A stretch of DNA of 56,375 nucleotides, taken from positions 1 to 56,375 of the forward strand of contig NZ_JAHTKP010000049.1 of NCBI RefSeq assembly GCF_019192735.1, read 5' to 3'. Below, one piece after another: positions 22,255 to 31,121 of this stretch (position 1 is the first letter of the stretch; each line of letters starts with the position of its first letter). The notes below the pieces were generated by a model, which did not search any database, had not been told where the DNA came from, and saw nothing but the letters and a program-made list of their open reading frames with translations. Position numbers and translations under genes: made by a program. Source of the DNA: Kitasatospora aureofaciens. GTDB taxonomy: Bacteria > Actinomycetota > Actinomycetes > Streptomycetales > Streptomycetaceae.

Positions 22255-23733
22255 ATGAAGACCGTGGACGCCGACCGGCGGAGGTGGATCGCGCTGGCGA
22301 TCGTGATGGTCGCCTCCTTCATGGACCTGGTGGACGTGACCATCGTCAACATCGCCATCCCGAGCATCCAGCAGGACACCGGCGCCTCCTTCAGCGCCAT
22401 CCAGTGGGTGACCGGCGGGTACGCGCTGGCCTTCGCGATCGGGCTGATCACTGGTGGCCGGCTGGGGGACATCTACGGCCGGAAGCGGCTGTTCCTGATC
22501 GGGATCGGCGGGTTCACGCTCGCGTCCGCGCTGTGCGGCCTGGCCGCCGGCCCGGAGATGCTGGTCGGGATGCGGGTGCTGCAGGGCCTGACGGCGTCGC
22601 TGATGGTGCCGCAGGTGCTCTCGATCATCCACGCGACCTTCCCGGCGGAGGAGCGCGGCAAGGTGTTCGGGATGTTCGGCGCGGTGGTCGGGCTGGGCGC
22701 CGTGTCCGGCCCGCTGATCGGCGCGCTGCTCACCGAGTGGGACCTGTTCGGCCTGGCCTGGCGGCCGATCTTCCTGATCAACCTGCCGGTGGGCCTCGCC
22801 GGCGTGCTGCTCGGCCGCCGCTTCATCAGCGAGTCCAAGGCCGAGCAGGCGCTGAAGCTGGACCTGGTGGGCGTGGCCCTGGCGAGCCTCGGCCTGCTGA
22901 TGCTGATCTACCCGCTGACGCACGGGCGGGAGGCCGGCTGGCCGCTCTGGGGGTATCTGTCGATGGCCGGCAGCCTGGTGGTGTTCGCGCTGTTCGTGGC
23001 GTACGAGAAGGTCAAGGCGCGGCGGGACGGCTCGCCGCTGGTGGAGCTGTCGCTGTTCCGGGTCAAGTCCTTCGCGGCCGGCATCGGGGTCCAGCTCACC
23101 TTCGGCGTGGTCTGCGGGATCTTCTTCCTGGTGTGGACCCTCTACATGCAGATGGGACTCGGCTGGAGCCCGCTGAAGGCCGGGACCACCGGCATCCCGT
23201 TCTCGCTCGCGGTCTCCACGGCGGCCGGGCTGTCCGTGCAGAAGCTGGTGCCGCGGTTCGGGCGGAAGGTGCTCCAGGCGGGCGCGCTGGTGATGGCGGC
23301 GGGCGTGCTGACGTACATCTGGGAGGCGGACCGGTACGGGACGGCGATCGCGCCCTGGCAGATGGCGCTGCCGCTGGTGGTGATGGGCCTCGGGATGGGG
23401 CTGATCGTCGCGCCGATCACGGACGCGATCCTGGCGGAGGTGCCGCGCGAGCACGCCGGGTCGGCGTCGGGCCTGATCAACACCGTGCAGCAGGTGGGGA
23501 ACGCGCTCGGGCTCGGACTGGTGTCGGTGGCGTTCTTCGGCGCGATGGACGACGTGGTCGCGCCGCAGGCGGTGGGGGACGCGTTCGGTGGGGCCTTCGT
23601 CCACGCGATGTGGTGGGTCGCGGGGGTGCTGGTGGTGGTGTTCCTGCTGATGTTCGCGCTGCCGCGGCGGAAGGCGGTCGCGGTGGCTGCTTCGGGCGAG
23701 GCGGCGGAGGAGCGGGAGCCGGCGCTGGCCTGA
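22255..23733 (+). CDS. DHA2 family MFS drug/proton antiporter (14-TM type)
   Basis: This 492-residue protein has about 14 hydrophobic segments. Motif D1/C-type sequence MDLVDVTIVNIAIPSIQQD is in TM1, motif A-like GGRLGDIYGRKRLF follows TM2, and VLQGLTASLMVPQVLSII and GAVVGLGAVSGPLIGALLTE (antiporter motif C, GPLIG) follow. The C-terminal half ends in an Ala/Glu cytoplasmic tail. It probably exports a toxic compound or natural product using the proton gradient. ATG 22255 follows GAGGAGC. Divergent from the WYL regulator, which is its likely controller. A bidirectional terminator follows. Confidence 0.92.
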   Translation: MKTVDADRRRWIALAIVMVASFMDLVDVTIVNIAIPSIQQDTGASFSAIQWVTGGYALAFAIGLITGGRLGDIYGRKRLFLIGIGGFTLASALCGLAAGPEMLVGMRVLQGLTASLMVPQVLSIIHATFPAEERGKVFGMFGAVVGLGAVSGPLIGALLTEWDLFGLAWRPIFLINLPVGLAGVLLGRRFISESKAEQALKLDLVGVALASLGLLMLIYPLTHGREAGWPLWGYLSMAGSLVVFALFVAYEKVKARRDGSPLVELSLFRVKSFAAGIGVQLTFGVVCGIFFLVWTLYMQMGLGWSPLKAGTTGIPFSLAVSTAAGLSVQKLVPRFGRKVLQAGALVMAAGVLTYIWEADRYGTAIAPWQMALPLVVMGLGMGLIVAPITDAILAEVPREHAGSASGLINTVQQVGNALGLGLVSVAFFGAMDDVVAPQAVGDAFGGAFVHAMWWVAGVLVVVFLLMFALPRRKAVAVAASGEAAEEREPALA

Positions 23734-23754
23734 GCCGGTCCGACGGATGCTGGT

Positions 23755-23785
23755 GGGCCCCGGTCGCGATGCGCGGCCGGGGCCC
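23755..23785. terminator. Hairpin terminator between convergent MFS and TetR genes
   Basis: A 13-bp stem GGGCCCCGGTCGC / GCGGCCGGGGCCC, loop GATGC, has one wobble pair in plus-strand RNA. It lies 22 nt past the exporter stop. Confidence 0.7.
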
Positions 23786-23812
23786 GGTGCTGTTCATCGG
23801 TTTTCGGGTCTG

Positions 23813-24421
23813 TCAGTGTGGCCAGTCCGGGGCCGGGTCGACCGGGAGCAGCGGGCGGAGGGCGCCGATGCACGCGCCGATGCAGGCGTCGCGCAGTTCG
23901 GTGCGGGTGCAGGTCTCCTTGGTGAGCCAGTCGACGACCAGCACCTGGACGAACACCAGCCAGCTGCGCAGGACTTGGGACACGGCCGCGCGCGAGCTCT
24001 CGTCCGCGAGGGGGAGTACGCCGAGCAGGCGGGCGCGGAGGGCGTCGAGTTCGTTCGTCGTGATCGTCTGGATCACCGGGTCGCCGGCCAGCACACGGTT
24101 GGCGGCGAGGACGGCGTGGCGATTCTCGACGAAGTAGTCGAGGTGCGCGTCCATGCCCTCGACGAGCTGCTCGACCAGCGTGTCGGCCGGGTCGAAGCGG
24201 GACTTGGCGAGGAGCCGGTCGGCGGCCTCCCGGTAGACCGTGGCGAAGAGGTCGCGCTTGCCGGGGAAGTGCCGGTAGAGCAGGGCGCGCGAGACGCCCG
24301 CCTGCTCGGCGACGTCCTCCATCAGCACCTCCTCGTACGGGCGGGCGGCGAAGAGCCGGGCGCCGACGGCGAGGAGCTGGGCACGGCGGTCGGCTGGGGT
24401 GAGGCGCTGGCGTGGTGGCAC
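23813..24421 (-). CDS. TetR family transcriptional regulator
   Basis: This 202-residue protein has an N-terminal HTH FAARPYEEVLMEDVAEQAGVSRALLYRHFPGKRDLFATVY (about residues 24-63) and an all-helical C-terminal ligand domain. GTG 24421 has no ribosome site, and TAGCCT about 8 nt upstream suggests a leaderless mRNA. It faces the DUF4345 gene across 85 nt containing a mirrored pair of TTGACA-type sites, so it likely represses both itself and that gene. Confidence 0.92.
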   Translation of the reverse strand: MPPRQRLTPADRRAQLLAVGARLFAARPYEEVLMEDVAEQAGVSRALLYRHFPGKRDLFATVYREAADRLLAKSRFDPADTLVEQLVEGMDAHLDYFVENRHAVLAANRVLAGDPVIQTITTNELDALRARLLGVLPLADESSRAAVSQVLRSWLVFVQVLVVDWLTKETCTRTELRDACIGACIGALRPLLPVDPAPDWPH

Positions 24422-24434
24422 GGGTTCAGGCTAC

Positions 24435-24482
24435 TTGACACGTGTCTACTAGCGGGTCCCTAATTTAGTAGACGCATGTCAA
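24435..24482. promoter_or_regulatory. Mirrored operator pair between TetR and DUF4345 genes
   Basis: TTGACACGTGTCTAC (24435-24449) on the plus strand and TTGACATGCGTCTAC on the minus strand (24482-24468) face each other. The similarity extends outward (TACTTGAC, TAGTTGAC) and inward (CTACTAG, CTACTAA). The first copy contains the palindrome GACACGTGTC. Each also offers a TTGACA -35 box. A TetR dimer could bind each copy. Confidence 0.65.
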
Positions 24483-24506
24483 CTAAGGCGATGGGGTGGG
24501 TGCGAC

Positions 24507-24893
24507 ATGGCCAAGGCACTGCGGGTGCTCGCCTGGACGATGGGGATCGCGTGCGTGGCCATCGGCCTCGAACACGTGCTGCTGGGCAACCTCGCGCTCC
24601 CCGGCGAGGAACACGCCGGCGCGACGATCGACAGCTGGGGCCGCTTCATGGGCGCGGTCTTCGCCGGGTACGGCGCCGCCTGGCTGTGGGCCGTACGGCA
24701 GGCGCCTATCCCGGCGCGGGCGGTCCGGTGGCTGGCCGGCGTCTTCCTGCTCGGCGGGATCGGGCGGCTGCTGTCGCTCGCCGCGACGGGTTGGCCGGGC
24801 GCGTTCCAGGCGGTGCTGGCCGCGCTCGAACTCGGCCTGCCGCCGGTGTACTTCTGGCTGGCGGACGCGGACGAGCGCAGGCTCGCGGCCTGA
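24507..24893 (+). CDS. DUF4345 family membrane protein
   Basis: This 128-residue protein has about four hydrophobic segments (VLAWTMGIACVAIGLEHVLLG; FMGAVFAGYGAAWLWAVRQ; WLAGVFLLGGIGRLLSLAATG; FQAVLAALELGLPPVYFWLA). It has the conserved SWGRFMGAVFAGYG and GRLLSL motifs of this family of unknown function. The ribosome site GGGGTGGG precedes ATG 24507. Its promoter overlaps the TetR operator pair, so it is likely the main target of that repressor. Confidence 0.85.
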   Translation: MAKALRVLAWTMGIACVAIGLEHVLLGNLALPGEEHAGATIDSWGRFMGAVFAGYGAAWLWAVRQAPIPARAVRWLAGVFLLGGIGRLLSLAATGWPGAFQAVLAALELGLPPVYFWLADADERRLAA

Positions 24894-24900
24894 GGCCGGC

Positions 24901-25500
24901 TCAACGGACCTTGGCGGTGGCCTTCGCCTCCTTCGCGGCGCGCTTCACCTCCTGCTTGAACGCCCGTACCAGGTCCAGGGATTCGGGGCCGGTGATGTCC
25001 GCGACCGAGCGGTGCGAGCCCTCGTCGCCGTACGCGCCCGCCGCCTCGCGCCAGCCCTCGGGGCGCACGCCGTACTGCTTGCCGAGGAGCGCGAGGAAGA
25101 TCTGCGACTTCTGCTTGCCGAATCCGGGCAGGGCGTTGAGCCGGCTGAGCAGCTCCTTGCCGGTCCTGACGTTCTTCCACAGCGCGGCGGCGTCGCCGTC
25201 GTACTGCGCCACGAGGAACTGGCAGAGCTGCTGCACCCGCTTGGCCATCGCCGCCGGGTAGCGGTGCACGGCCGGCTTCGCGGAGAGCAGGGCGACGAAC
25301 TCCTCGGGGTTGTACGTGGCGATCTCGTGGGCGTCCAGGTCGTCCCGTTTGAGCCGCTGAGCGATCGTCAGCGGACCGGTGAACGCCCATTCCATGGGCA
25401 CCTGTTGGTCCAACAGCATGCCGACGAGCGCGGCGAGCGCACTGCGTCCGAGCAGTTCGTCGGCCTCGGGCTGCTGTGCGAGCCGAACGGTGACGTTCAT
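24901..25500 (-). CDS. HhH-GPD type base-excision DNA repair protein
   Basis: This 199-residue protein has a helix-hairpin-helix LLSRLNALPGFGKQKSQIFLALLGKQYG (about residues 120-147, LPGxGxxK) followed by the glycosylase-like helical domain with a late Asp in SVADITGPESLDLVRAFK. It has the LVGMLLDQQVPMEWAF segment where Nth/AlkA-type enzymes place their barrel helices. It should flip and excise a damaged base, but the specific lesion cannot be told. Excellent ribosome site GAGGAGG. The C-terminus is a Lys/Ala-rich tail, perhaps binding DNA. Confidence 0.88.
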   Translation of the reverse strand: MNVTVRLAQQPEADELLGRSALAALVGMLLDQQVPMEWAFTGPLTIAQRLKRDDLDAHEIATYNPEEFVALLSAKPAVHRYPAAMAKRVQQLCQFLVAQYDGDAAALWKNVRTGKELLSRLNALPGFGKQKSQIFLALLGKQYGVRPEGWREAAGAYGDEGSHRSVADITGPESLDLVRAFKQEVKRAAKEAKATAKVR

Positions 25501-25983
25501 GGGCCCTCCTCGGAGTTGATGACTCGGGTCGGCGCCCAGTCTGGTCGAAGCGGCGGGGGCGGCGGCGGTCAACACGCCCGTAGGAGGGGAAGTCTTGATG
25601 ATCGGTGCCTTGGCGCAGCTGGTTTGTTCGTTGGCGTAGCGGTTGTTGGGCCCGCCCGGCCCCAACTCGCGCTGTGGGAGGAGCATTTTTGCCCCCGCAT
25701 CGGGAGGGCCGGACCGTCGGCGGGACGGTGTGCGTGGGGGAAGGGCGGCGCTCGGGATGATTGCTCACGCTCGGCCGGGCGGGTGGTTCTGAGTGGGGTC
25801 GCGGGTGGGGGCGGGCAACCTCCGTACAGATGAGCCACCGTGAACCGTTCGCTCGGGCGGCAGTTCGACCGAGGGTTCGAGCAAGTGGGTCATCTCATAT
25901 GACTGTTCCTGTTGTGTCGATGCCGGGCGGGGGCCGCGGGTCATTCTTGGTCCAATCGACGCGTCCAGAAAGGCTCGCCCGCC
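25501..25983. other. Geneless 480-nt stretch upstream of geosmin synthase
   Basis: No coding region is seen. The stretch carries the divergent promoters of the repair gene and geosmin synthase. An A/T-richer patch (TCATCTCATATGACTG) lies near 25889-25904, about 80-95 nt before the synthase start. It is a reasonable place for its promoter. No cyclic-nucleotide-binding regulator gene, common upstream of this synthase, is present. Confidence 0.4.
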
Positions 25984-28344
25984 GTGACCCAGCCGTTCGA
26001 ACTGCCGTCCTTCTACGTGCCGCACCCGGCACGCCGCAACCCCCATCTCGACCAGGCCCGGGCCCACTCCTCCGTGTGGGCCGGGGAGATGGGCATGCTG
26101 GAGGGGTCCGGCATCTGGGAACGGGCCGACCTGGACGCCCACGACTACGGCCTGCTCTGTGCCTACACCCACCCCGACGCCTCCGCCGAGGCGCTGTCGC
26201 TGGTCACCGACTGGTACGTGTGGGTCTTCTTCTTCGACGACCACTTCCTCGACATGTACAAGCGCACCAACGACCGCGAGGGCGGCAAGGCGCACCTCGA
26301 CCGGCTGCCGCTGTTCATGCCGGCCGACCCGGCCGCCCCGATGCCCGAGCCGGCGAACCCGGTCGAGGCGGGCCTGGCCGACCTGTGGCGGCGCACCGTG
26401 CCGGCGATGGGCGAGGACTGGCGGATCCGGTTCGCCACCAGCACCCGGAACCTGCTCAACGAGTCGCTGTGGGAGCTCGCCAACATCGACGCCGGGCGGG
26501 TCGCCAACCCGGTCGAGTACATCGAGATGCGCCGCAAGGTCGGCGGCGCGCCGTGGTCCGCCCAGCTGGTCGAGTACGCGGCCAACGCCGAGGTGCCGAA
26601 GGAGGTTTCGGGTACGCGCGCGCTGCGGGTGCTGATGGACGCCTTCGCCGACGGCGTGCACCTGCGCAACGACATCTTCTCGTACCAGCGGGAGGTGGAG
26701 GACGAGGGCGAGCTCAGCAACGGGATCCTGGTGCTGGAGAAGTTCCTGGAGTGCTCCACCCAGGAGGCCGCCGAGGCCGTCAACGACCTGCTCACCTCGC
26801 GGCTCCAGCAGTTCGAGAACACCGTGTTCACCGAGCTGCCCGTGCTGTTCGCCGAGACCGGGCTCGACCCGGAGGGCCGCGCCCGGGTGATGGCGTACGT
26901 CAAGGGTCTGCAGGACTGGCAGTCCGGCGGCCACGAGTGGCACATGCGGTCCAGCCGCTACATGAACGGCGCGGGCATGAACGGCGCCGGCGCGGCGGCC
27001 GGGGCGGACACGCCGGCCGAGGCGGGCAACTGGTGGGACCCGTTCGCGATCGGCGGGATCGGCACCTCGGCGCTGGACATCCTGCGCACCGGGGCGATGA
27101 GCAGTGCCCCCGCCGGGCCGGGCGTCGGGCCGGGCGTCGTCGATCCGGCGGTGCGGCGGGCCCGTTCGCACAGCCACGTGCCGTTCCAGCGTGTCGGACC
27201 GTCCCAACTGCCCACGTTCGACCTGCCGTTCTCCGTCGCGTTGAGCCCGCACCTGGACGGCGCACGGGACCGCGCGGTCGCATGGGCCCAGCGGATGGGC
27301 CTCCTGGACGACCTGCCGGGCCTGCCCGGGTCCGCCGTCTGGACCGTCGAGTCCACGCGCGACTACGACCTCCCGCTCTGCGCGGCAGGCATCCACCCGG
27401 ACGCCACCGCCGACCAACTCGACATCGGCTCGGCCTGGTTGCTCTGGGGCACCTGGGCCGACGACTACTTCCCGAAGGTCTACGGACGCACCCGCGACCT
27501 CGCCGGCGCCAAGGTCGCCAACGAGCGGCTGTCGCTGTTCATGCCGGTCGACGGCGACAGCCCCGCCGCGGAGCCGGCCAACGCGCTGGAGCGCGGCCTG
27601 GCCGACGTCTGGGAGCGGACCGCCGGCCCGATGACCGTCGGCGCCCGGCGGACCTTCCGCAAGGCCGTCGAGGACATGACGCTCAGCTGGATCTGGGAGC
27701 TCAACAACCAGGTGCAGAACCGCATCCCGGACCCGGTGGACTACCTGGAGATGCGCCGGGCCACCTTCGGCTCCGACCTCACCATGAGCCTGAGCCGGAT
27801 CGGCCACGGGCAGGTCGTCCCGCCCGCCGTCTACGAGCACGGCTCGATGCGCTCGCTGGAGAACTCGGCCGCCGACTACGCCTGCATGATGAACGACCTC
27901 TTCTCGTACCAGAAGGAGATCGAGTACGAGGGCGAGGTGCACAACTCGGTCCTGGTGGTGCAGAACTTCTTCAACTGCGACTACCCGTCGGCCGTCCGGA
28001 TCGTCGACGACCTGATGCACTCGCGGCTCGCGCAGTTCCAGCACGTCGCCCGGAAGGAACTCCCCGTCCTGTACGACGACTTCGCGCTGGAGCCGGCGGC
28101 CAGGGAGATGCTCGACGGGTACGTGAAGGAGCTGGAGAACTGGCTCGCGGGCATCCTGATCTGGCACAAGGAGTGCCACCGGTACACCGAGGAGGCCCTG
28201 AAGCGGCACTTCCTGGGTGAGGTGGCGGAGCCGGTGAGTGCCGGCCCGGCGGGAAGCCTGTCGCTCGGGCCGACCGGGCTGGGGACGGCCGGTGCCCGCC
28301 CGCTGCTGCCCGCTTCGGCCGCCGGGGTGGCGGCGCTCGGATAG
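25984..28344 (+). CDS. geoA: Germacradienol/geosmin synthase
   Basis: This 786-residue bifunctional terpene synthase cyclises farnesyl diphosphate to germacradienol in its N-terminal domain and converts that to geosmin in its C-terminal domain. The N-domain has the metal motif FDDHFLD (84-90) and the NSE motif NDIFSYQRE (229-237). The C-domain has the variant ADDYFP (492-497) and NDLFSYQKE (637-645). The linker between domains (about 325-405) is Gly/Ala-rich and the C-terminus is extended by a low-complexity Pro/Gly tail, making the protein longer than the roughly 730 residues usual in Streptomyces. GTG 25984 follows AAAGG. A strong terminator follows. Confidence 0.96.
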   Translation: MTQPFELPSFYVPHPARRNPHLDQARAHSSVWAGEMGMLEGSGIWERADLDAHDYGLLCAYTHPDASAEALSLVTDWYVWVFFFDDHFLDMYKRTNDREGGKAHLDRLPLFMPADPAAPMPEPANPVEAGLADLWRRTVPAMGEDWRIRFATSTRNLLNESLWELANIDAGRVANPVEYIEMRRKVGGAPWSAQLVEYAANAEVPKEVSGTRALRVLMDAFADGVHLRNDIFSYQREVEDEGELSNGILVLEKFLECSTQEAAEAVNDLLTSRLQQFENTVFTELPVLFAETGLDPEGRARVMAYVKGLQDWQSGGHEWHMRSSRYMNGAGMNGAGAAAGADTPAEAGNWWDPFAIGGIGTSALDILRTGAMSSAPAGPGVGPGVVDPAVRRARSHSHVPFQRVGPSQLPTFDLPFSVALSPHLDGARDRAVAWAQRMGLLDDLPGLPGSAVWTVESTRDYDLPLCAAGIHPDATADQLDIGSAWLLWGTWADDYFPKVYGRTRDLAGAKVANERLSLFMPVDGDSPAAEPANALERGLADVWERTAGPMTVGARRTFRKAVEDMTLSWIWELNNQVQNRIPDPVDYLEMRRATFGSDLTMSLSRIGHGQVVPPAVYEHGSMRSLENSAADYACMMNDLFSYQKEIEYEGEVHNSVLVVQNFFNCDYPSAVRIVDDLMHSRLAQFQHVARKELPVLYDDFALEPAAREMLDGYVKELENWLAGILIWHKECHRYTEEALKRHFLGEVAEPVSAGPAGSLSLGPTGLGTAGARPLLPASAAGVAALG

Positions 28345-28378
28345 GTGGCGCTCGGGTAGCGGCACGGGGTACGGAGGT

Positions 28379-28413
28379 GCGCGGCCCGCCGGGGACGACC
28401 CGGCGGGCCGCGC
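28379..28413 (+). terminator. Terminator after geosmin synthase
   Basis: A perfect 15-bp stem GCGCGGCCCGCCGGG / CCCGGCGGGCCGCGC with a 5-nt loop lies 34 nt after the stop. There is no U-run. Confidence 0.75.
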
Positions 28414-28569
28414 TGCGTCCGCGGGCGTGCGGAGGCGTTCACGGGCGCGCGTGGGCCGCTATGGGCGCGCGGAAGACACGGGCGCGCGGAGGAGCGGAGG
28501 AGCAGCGGACTGGCTAGGGTGGCCGAACGGGGGCAAAACGCGCATTCCGCCACATGAGAGGGCAGAGAG

Positions 28570-29376
28570 ATGGCCGCGCTACCTGAGGGCACACCCTGCT
28601 GGGCCGACGCGATGTTCACCGACCTGGAGGGCGCCAAGACCTTCTACGGCGACGTCCTGGGCTGGACCTTCGGCGAGAGCTCGTCGGAGTACGGCAACTA
28701 CACGCAGGCCTACTCGGACGGCAAGGCGGTCGCCGCCATCGTGCCGCCGATGCCCGGCCCGGACGGCGGGCAGGCCCCGTCCGCCTGGTGCCTGTACCTC
28801 TCCTCGCCGGACGCCGCCGCCACCGCCGAGAAGATCCGCGGCAACGGCGGCGAGGTGCTGATGGGCCCGATGCAGGTAGGCGAGTTCGGCACGATGGTGA
28901 TCGCCAAGGACCCGGGTGGCGTCGCGTTCGGCGTCTGGCAGGCCGGTACGCACGAGGGCTTCGAGAAGCAGGGCGCGCCCGGCTCGTACACCTGGGCCGA
29001 GGTGGTGACCCGCGACCCGGCCAAGGCGGACGGGTTCTTCCCGGCGGTCTTCCCGTACGGCGTGCAGAAGATGGACACCGAGCAGGTCGACTACAAGATC
29101 TTCCGGGTCGGCGAGCAGCCGGTGCTCGGCCGGATGGCCATGGGCCCGGACGACCTGCCGCCCGAGGTGCCCTCGTACGTGAGCGTGTACTTCGCGGTGG
29201 ACGACACCGACGCGGCGATCGAGCGGCTGCGGGCGGGCGGCGGCACGGTGCACATGGAGCCGATGGACAGCCCGTTCGGCCGGTTCGCGGTGGTCGGCGA
29301 CCCGCAGGGCGCGGCCTTCGGGATCATCGACGTCGGCAGGACCGCCGGCGACCTGCCCACCCTGGCGGACGCCTGA
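28570..29376 (+). CDS. Two-domain VOC (glyoxalase/bleomycin-resistance fold) protein
   Basis: This 268-residue protein is made of two tandem VOC modules. The first opens GTPCWADAMFTDLEGAKTFYGDVLGWTF and ends MVIAKDPGGVAFGVWQAG. The second opens GSYTWAEVVTRDPAKADGFFPAVFPYG and ends FAVVGDPQGAAFGIIDVG. Each half has the beta-alpha-beta3 pattern with a terminal metal-site Glu replaced by neutral residues in places, so it may bind rather than transform a ligand. It is the first gene of a two-gene unit with DinB, overlapping it by one base. Confidence 0.9.
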   Translation: MAALPEGTPCWADAMFTDLEGAKTFYGDVLGWTFGESSSEYGNYTQAYSDGKAVAAIVPPMPGPDGGQAPSAWCLYLSSPDAAATAEKIRGNGGEVLMGPMQVGEFGTMVIAKDPGGVAFGVWQAGTHEGFEKQGAPGSYTWAEVVTRDPAKADGFFPAVFPYGVQKMDTEQVDYKIFRVGEQPVLGRMAMGPDDLPPEVPSYVSVYFAVDDTDAAIERLRAGGGTVHMEPMDSPFGRFAVVGDPQGAAFGIIDVGRTAGDLPTLADA

Positions 29377-29870
29377 TGGGCGAGCGGGAGGACCTGGTCG
29401 AGACGCTCGGCAAGCACCGGGGCTTCCTGCGGTTCACCGTCCGCGACCTCACCGACGAGCAGGCCGCCCGGTGCACCACGGCCAGTGGGCTGTGCCTGGG
29501 CGGCCTGATCAAGCACGTCGCCGGGGTCGAGGCGCGCTGGCTGCGGTTCGCGGTCGGCGGCGCCGAGGGGATGCGGCGCGGCGGCAGTGGGCACGGCGAC
29601 TGGGCGGCCCAGTTCCGGATGACGGACGGGGAGACGCTGGCCGGGCTGCTCGCCGACTACGAGCGGGTGACGCGGGAGACCGACGCGCTGGTCCTGACCC
29701 TGCCCGACCTCGATCTCGCCCACCCGCTGCCGCAGGCGCCCTGGTTCGAGCCCGGGGCGAGCTGGTCGGTGCGGCGGGTGCTGCTGCACGTGATCGCCGA
29801 GACCGCGCAGCACGCCGGGCACGCGGACATCATCCGGGAGTCGCTGGACGGCGCGAAGACGATGGGTTAG
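29376..29870 (+). CDS. DinB family protein (DUF664-type)
   Basis: This 164-residue four-helix-bundle protein has the metal-binding His triad of the DinB superfamily. GGLIKHVAGVEARWL gives the first His (about residue 47), and VLLHVIAETAQHAGHADIIRE gives the others (about 133-150). Members include bacillithiol and mycothiol transferases, so a thiol-dependent detoxification role alongside the VOC protein is reasonable but unproven. Its ATG overlaps the previous TGA by one base (TGATG), showing cotranslation. Confidence 0.87.
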   Translation: MGEREDLVETLGKHRGFLRFTVRDLTDEQAARCTTASGLCLGGLIKHVAGVEARWLRFAVGGAEGMRRGGSGHGDWAAQFRMTDGETLAGLLADYERVTRETDALVLTLPDLDLAHPLPQAPWFEPGASWSVRRVLLHVIAETAQHAGHADIIRESLDGAKTMG

Positions 29871-29879
29871 GCCTGGCGC

Positions 29880-30015
29880 TCAACCTGCCTGCCGCGCCTG
29901 CCGGGTGGCCTCGATCCCGTCCAGGATCAGCCGCACGCCGCCGCGAAGCCGGTGTCCCGGGCATCGGTGGTGTCCGGGTTCACCTCGGTCGCGTACAGCC
30001 GGTGCAGGCCACCCG
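29880..30015 (-). pseudogene. Remnant of a TetR-family regulator C-terminus
   Basis: On the minus strand the sequence LHRLYATEVNPDTTDARDTGF is followed, after a frame change, by RLILDGIEATRQARQAG and a stop. This is the usual end of TetR regulators (ATEVNPD..FGLRLILDGIEA). The HTH and most of the protein are absent, so only a decayed 3' scar remains between the DinB and MerR genes. Confidence 0.55.
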
Positions 30016-30049
30016 CTGATCCCCGAACTCCCGTATGGCCCCGGCTGCT

Positions 30050-31027
30050 TCACGCGGCCGGGGCCATCGGCTCGTCGGGCGTCGCCGTCAACTGCCCGTC
30101 CAGCGCGGTGCGCAGCCACGTGTGCGCGCTGCCGAGGGTGGGGTCGTCCGGCGTGGTGAGCTCGCCGGCGAGCTCCCAGTACCGGGCGATCACCGGATCG
30201 TCGGTGACGGTGAGCATGACCCCGAGCCGGCGGCGGAACGCCGGGGTGTCCCGGGTGGAGCGGGAGGCGGCGTGGGCGGCGACGAAGCTGTCGAGCGCCG
30301 CGCCGTCGCGCGGGTCCTGTCCGGCCCGCAGTTCCGCCGAGGCCAGGTCGTACGCCTCGGCGAGGCCCTGGTAGAGCACGGCGGGCCGGTACTCGGCGTC
30401 GGTGCGGGCGAGTTCGTTCGGGCAGCTGGTCTTGCCGGTGGGGGAGTGGCTGCCGCCGGAGCAGCCGCGGGCGGCGAGCGCGTTCAGCCGGGCGAAGGCC
30501 AGCACCTGGGTGGGCGCCGGGTCGGCCGGGGGCTGCGGGACGGCGGCATCGACGATCGCGGCCGTCAGTTCGGCCGGCATCCTGGGTGGCAGCGCGCGGC
30601 GCCAGAACCGGGCCAGCGCGGTGGTGTCGGGCGGGGTGGTCAGCCCGCCGATCAGGGTGAGCCGGTCGGCGCGCTCCTCGGGCGGGCAGTCGCGCAGCAG
30701 CTGCAGGGCGGCCTCCCGCCAGCGCAGGGCGGTGAGTTGGGAACCGAGCTCACGCAACTGCCGGGCCACCGCGTCCTCCAGGGCGTCCCCCAGCACCTCG
30801 TCCTGCTCCAGCAACCGGCCCACCTCGGGGACCGGCAGGTCGAGCGTGCGCAGGGAACGGATCAGCCGCAGCCGGTCGAGCGCCTCGGGCCCGTACCGGC
30901 GGTGGCCGCCGGAGCTGCGGCCGGCCTCGGGCAGCAGGCCGCGGTCGGAGTAGAAGCGGACGGTCTTGACGGTGACGCCCGCGTGTTCCGCGAGTTCACC
31001 GATGCTCCACAGGATGGCTGGTGGCAC
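30050..31027 (-). CDS. MerR family transcriptional regulator
   Basis: This 325-residue protein has the N-terminal MerR HTH WSIGELAEHAGVTVKTVRFYSDRGLLPEAGRSSGGHRRYGPEALDRLRLIRSLRTLDLPVPEV (about 7-70), a coiled-coil region, and a long helical effector domain. There is no Cys cluster of metal sensors, so an organic ligand is likely. GTG 31027 follows GGGAGG. It overlaps a classic 19-bp-spacer promoter reading the other way, which should be its regulated target. Confidence 0.93.
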   Translation of the reverse strand: MPPAILWSIGELAEHAGVTVKTVRFYSDRGLLPEAGRSSGGHRRYGPEALDRLRLIRSLRTLDLPVPEVGRLLEQDEVLGDALEDAVARQLRELGSQLTALRWREAALQLLRDCPPEERADRLTLIGGLTTPPDTTALARFWRRALPPRMPAELTAAIVDAAVPQPPADPAPTQVLAFARLNALAARGCSGGSHSPTGKTSCPNELARTDAEYRPAVLYQGLAEAYDLASAELRAGQDPRDGAALDSFVAAHAASRSTRDTPAFRRRLGVMLTVTDDPVIARYWELAGELTTPDDPTLGSAHTWLRTALDGQLTATPDEPMAPAA

Positions 31028-31030
31028 GGC

Positions 31031-31061
31031 TTGAACCTCCCTCAGGGGGAGTTCCTACGGT
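31031..31061 (+). promoter_or_regulatory. MerR-type promoter with 19-bp spacer
   Basis: A TTGAAC -35 box (31031-31036) and TACGGT -10 box (31056-31061) are separated by exactly 19 bp. An inverted repeat (AACCTCCC..GGGGGAGTT) fills the spacer. MerR regulators untwist such over-long promoters when activated. It reads toward the hydrolase fusion 60 nt downstream. Confidence 0.72.
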
Positions 31062-31121
31062 ACCTGCGAGCCCGGCCGCACGGGGGTCGGACGGGTGATC
31101 ACGAACCACGAGGAGACGATC

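Noticed and set aside
25765..28365. 866-codon minus-strand frame opposite geosmin synthase
   Set aside because: The plus strand encodes an unmistakable terpene synthase; the opposite frame has no recognisable motif.
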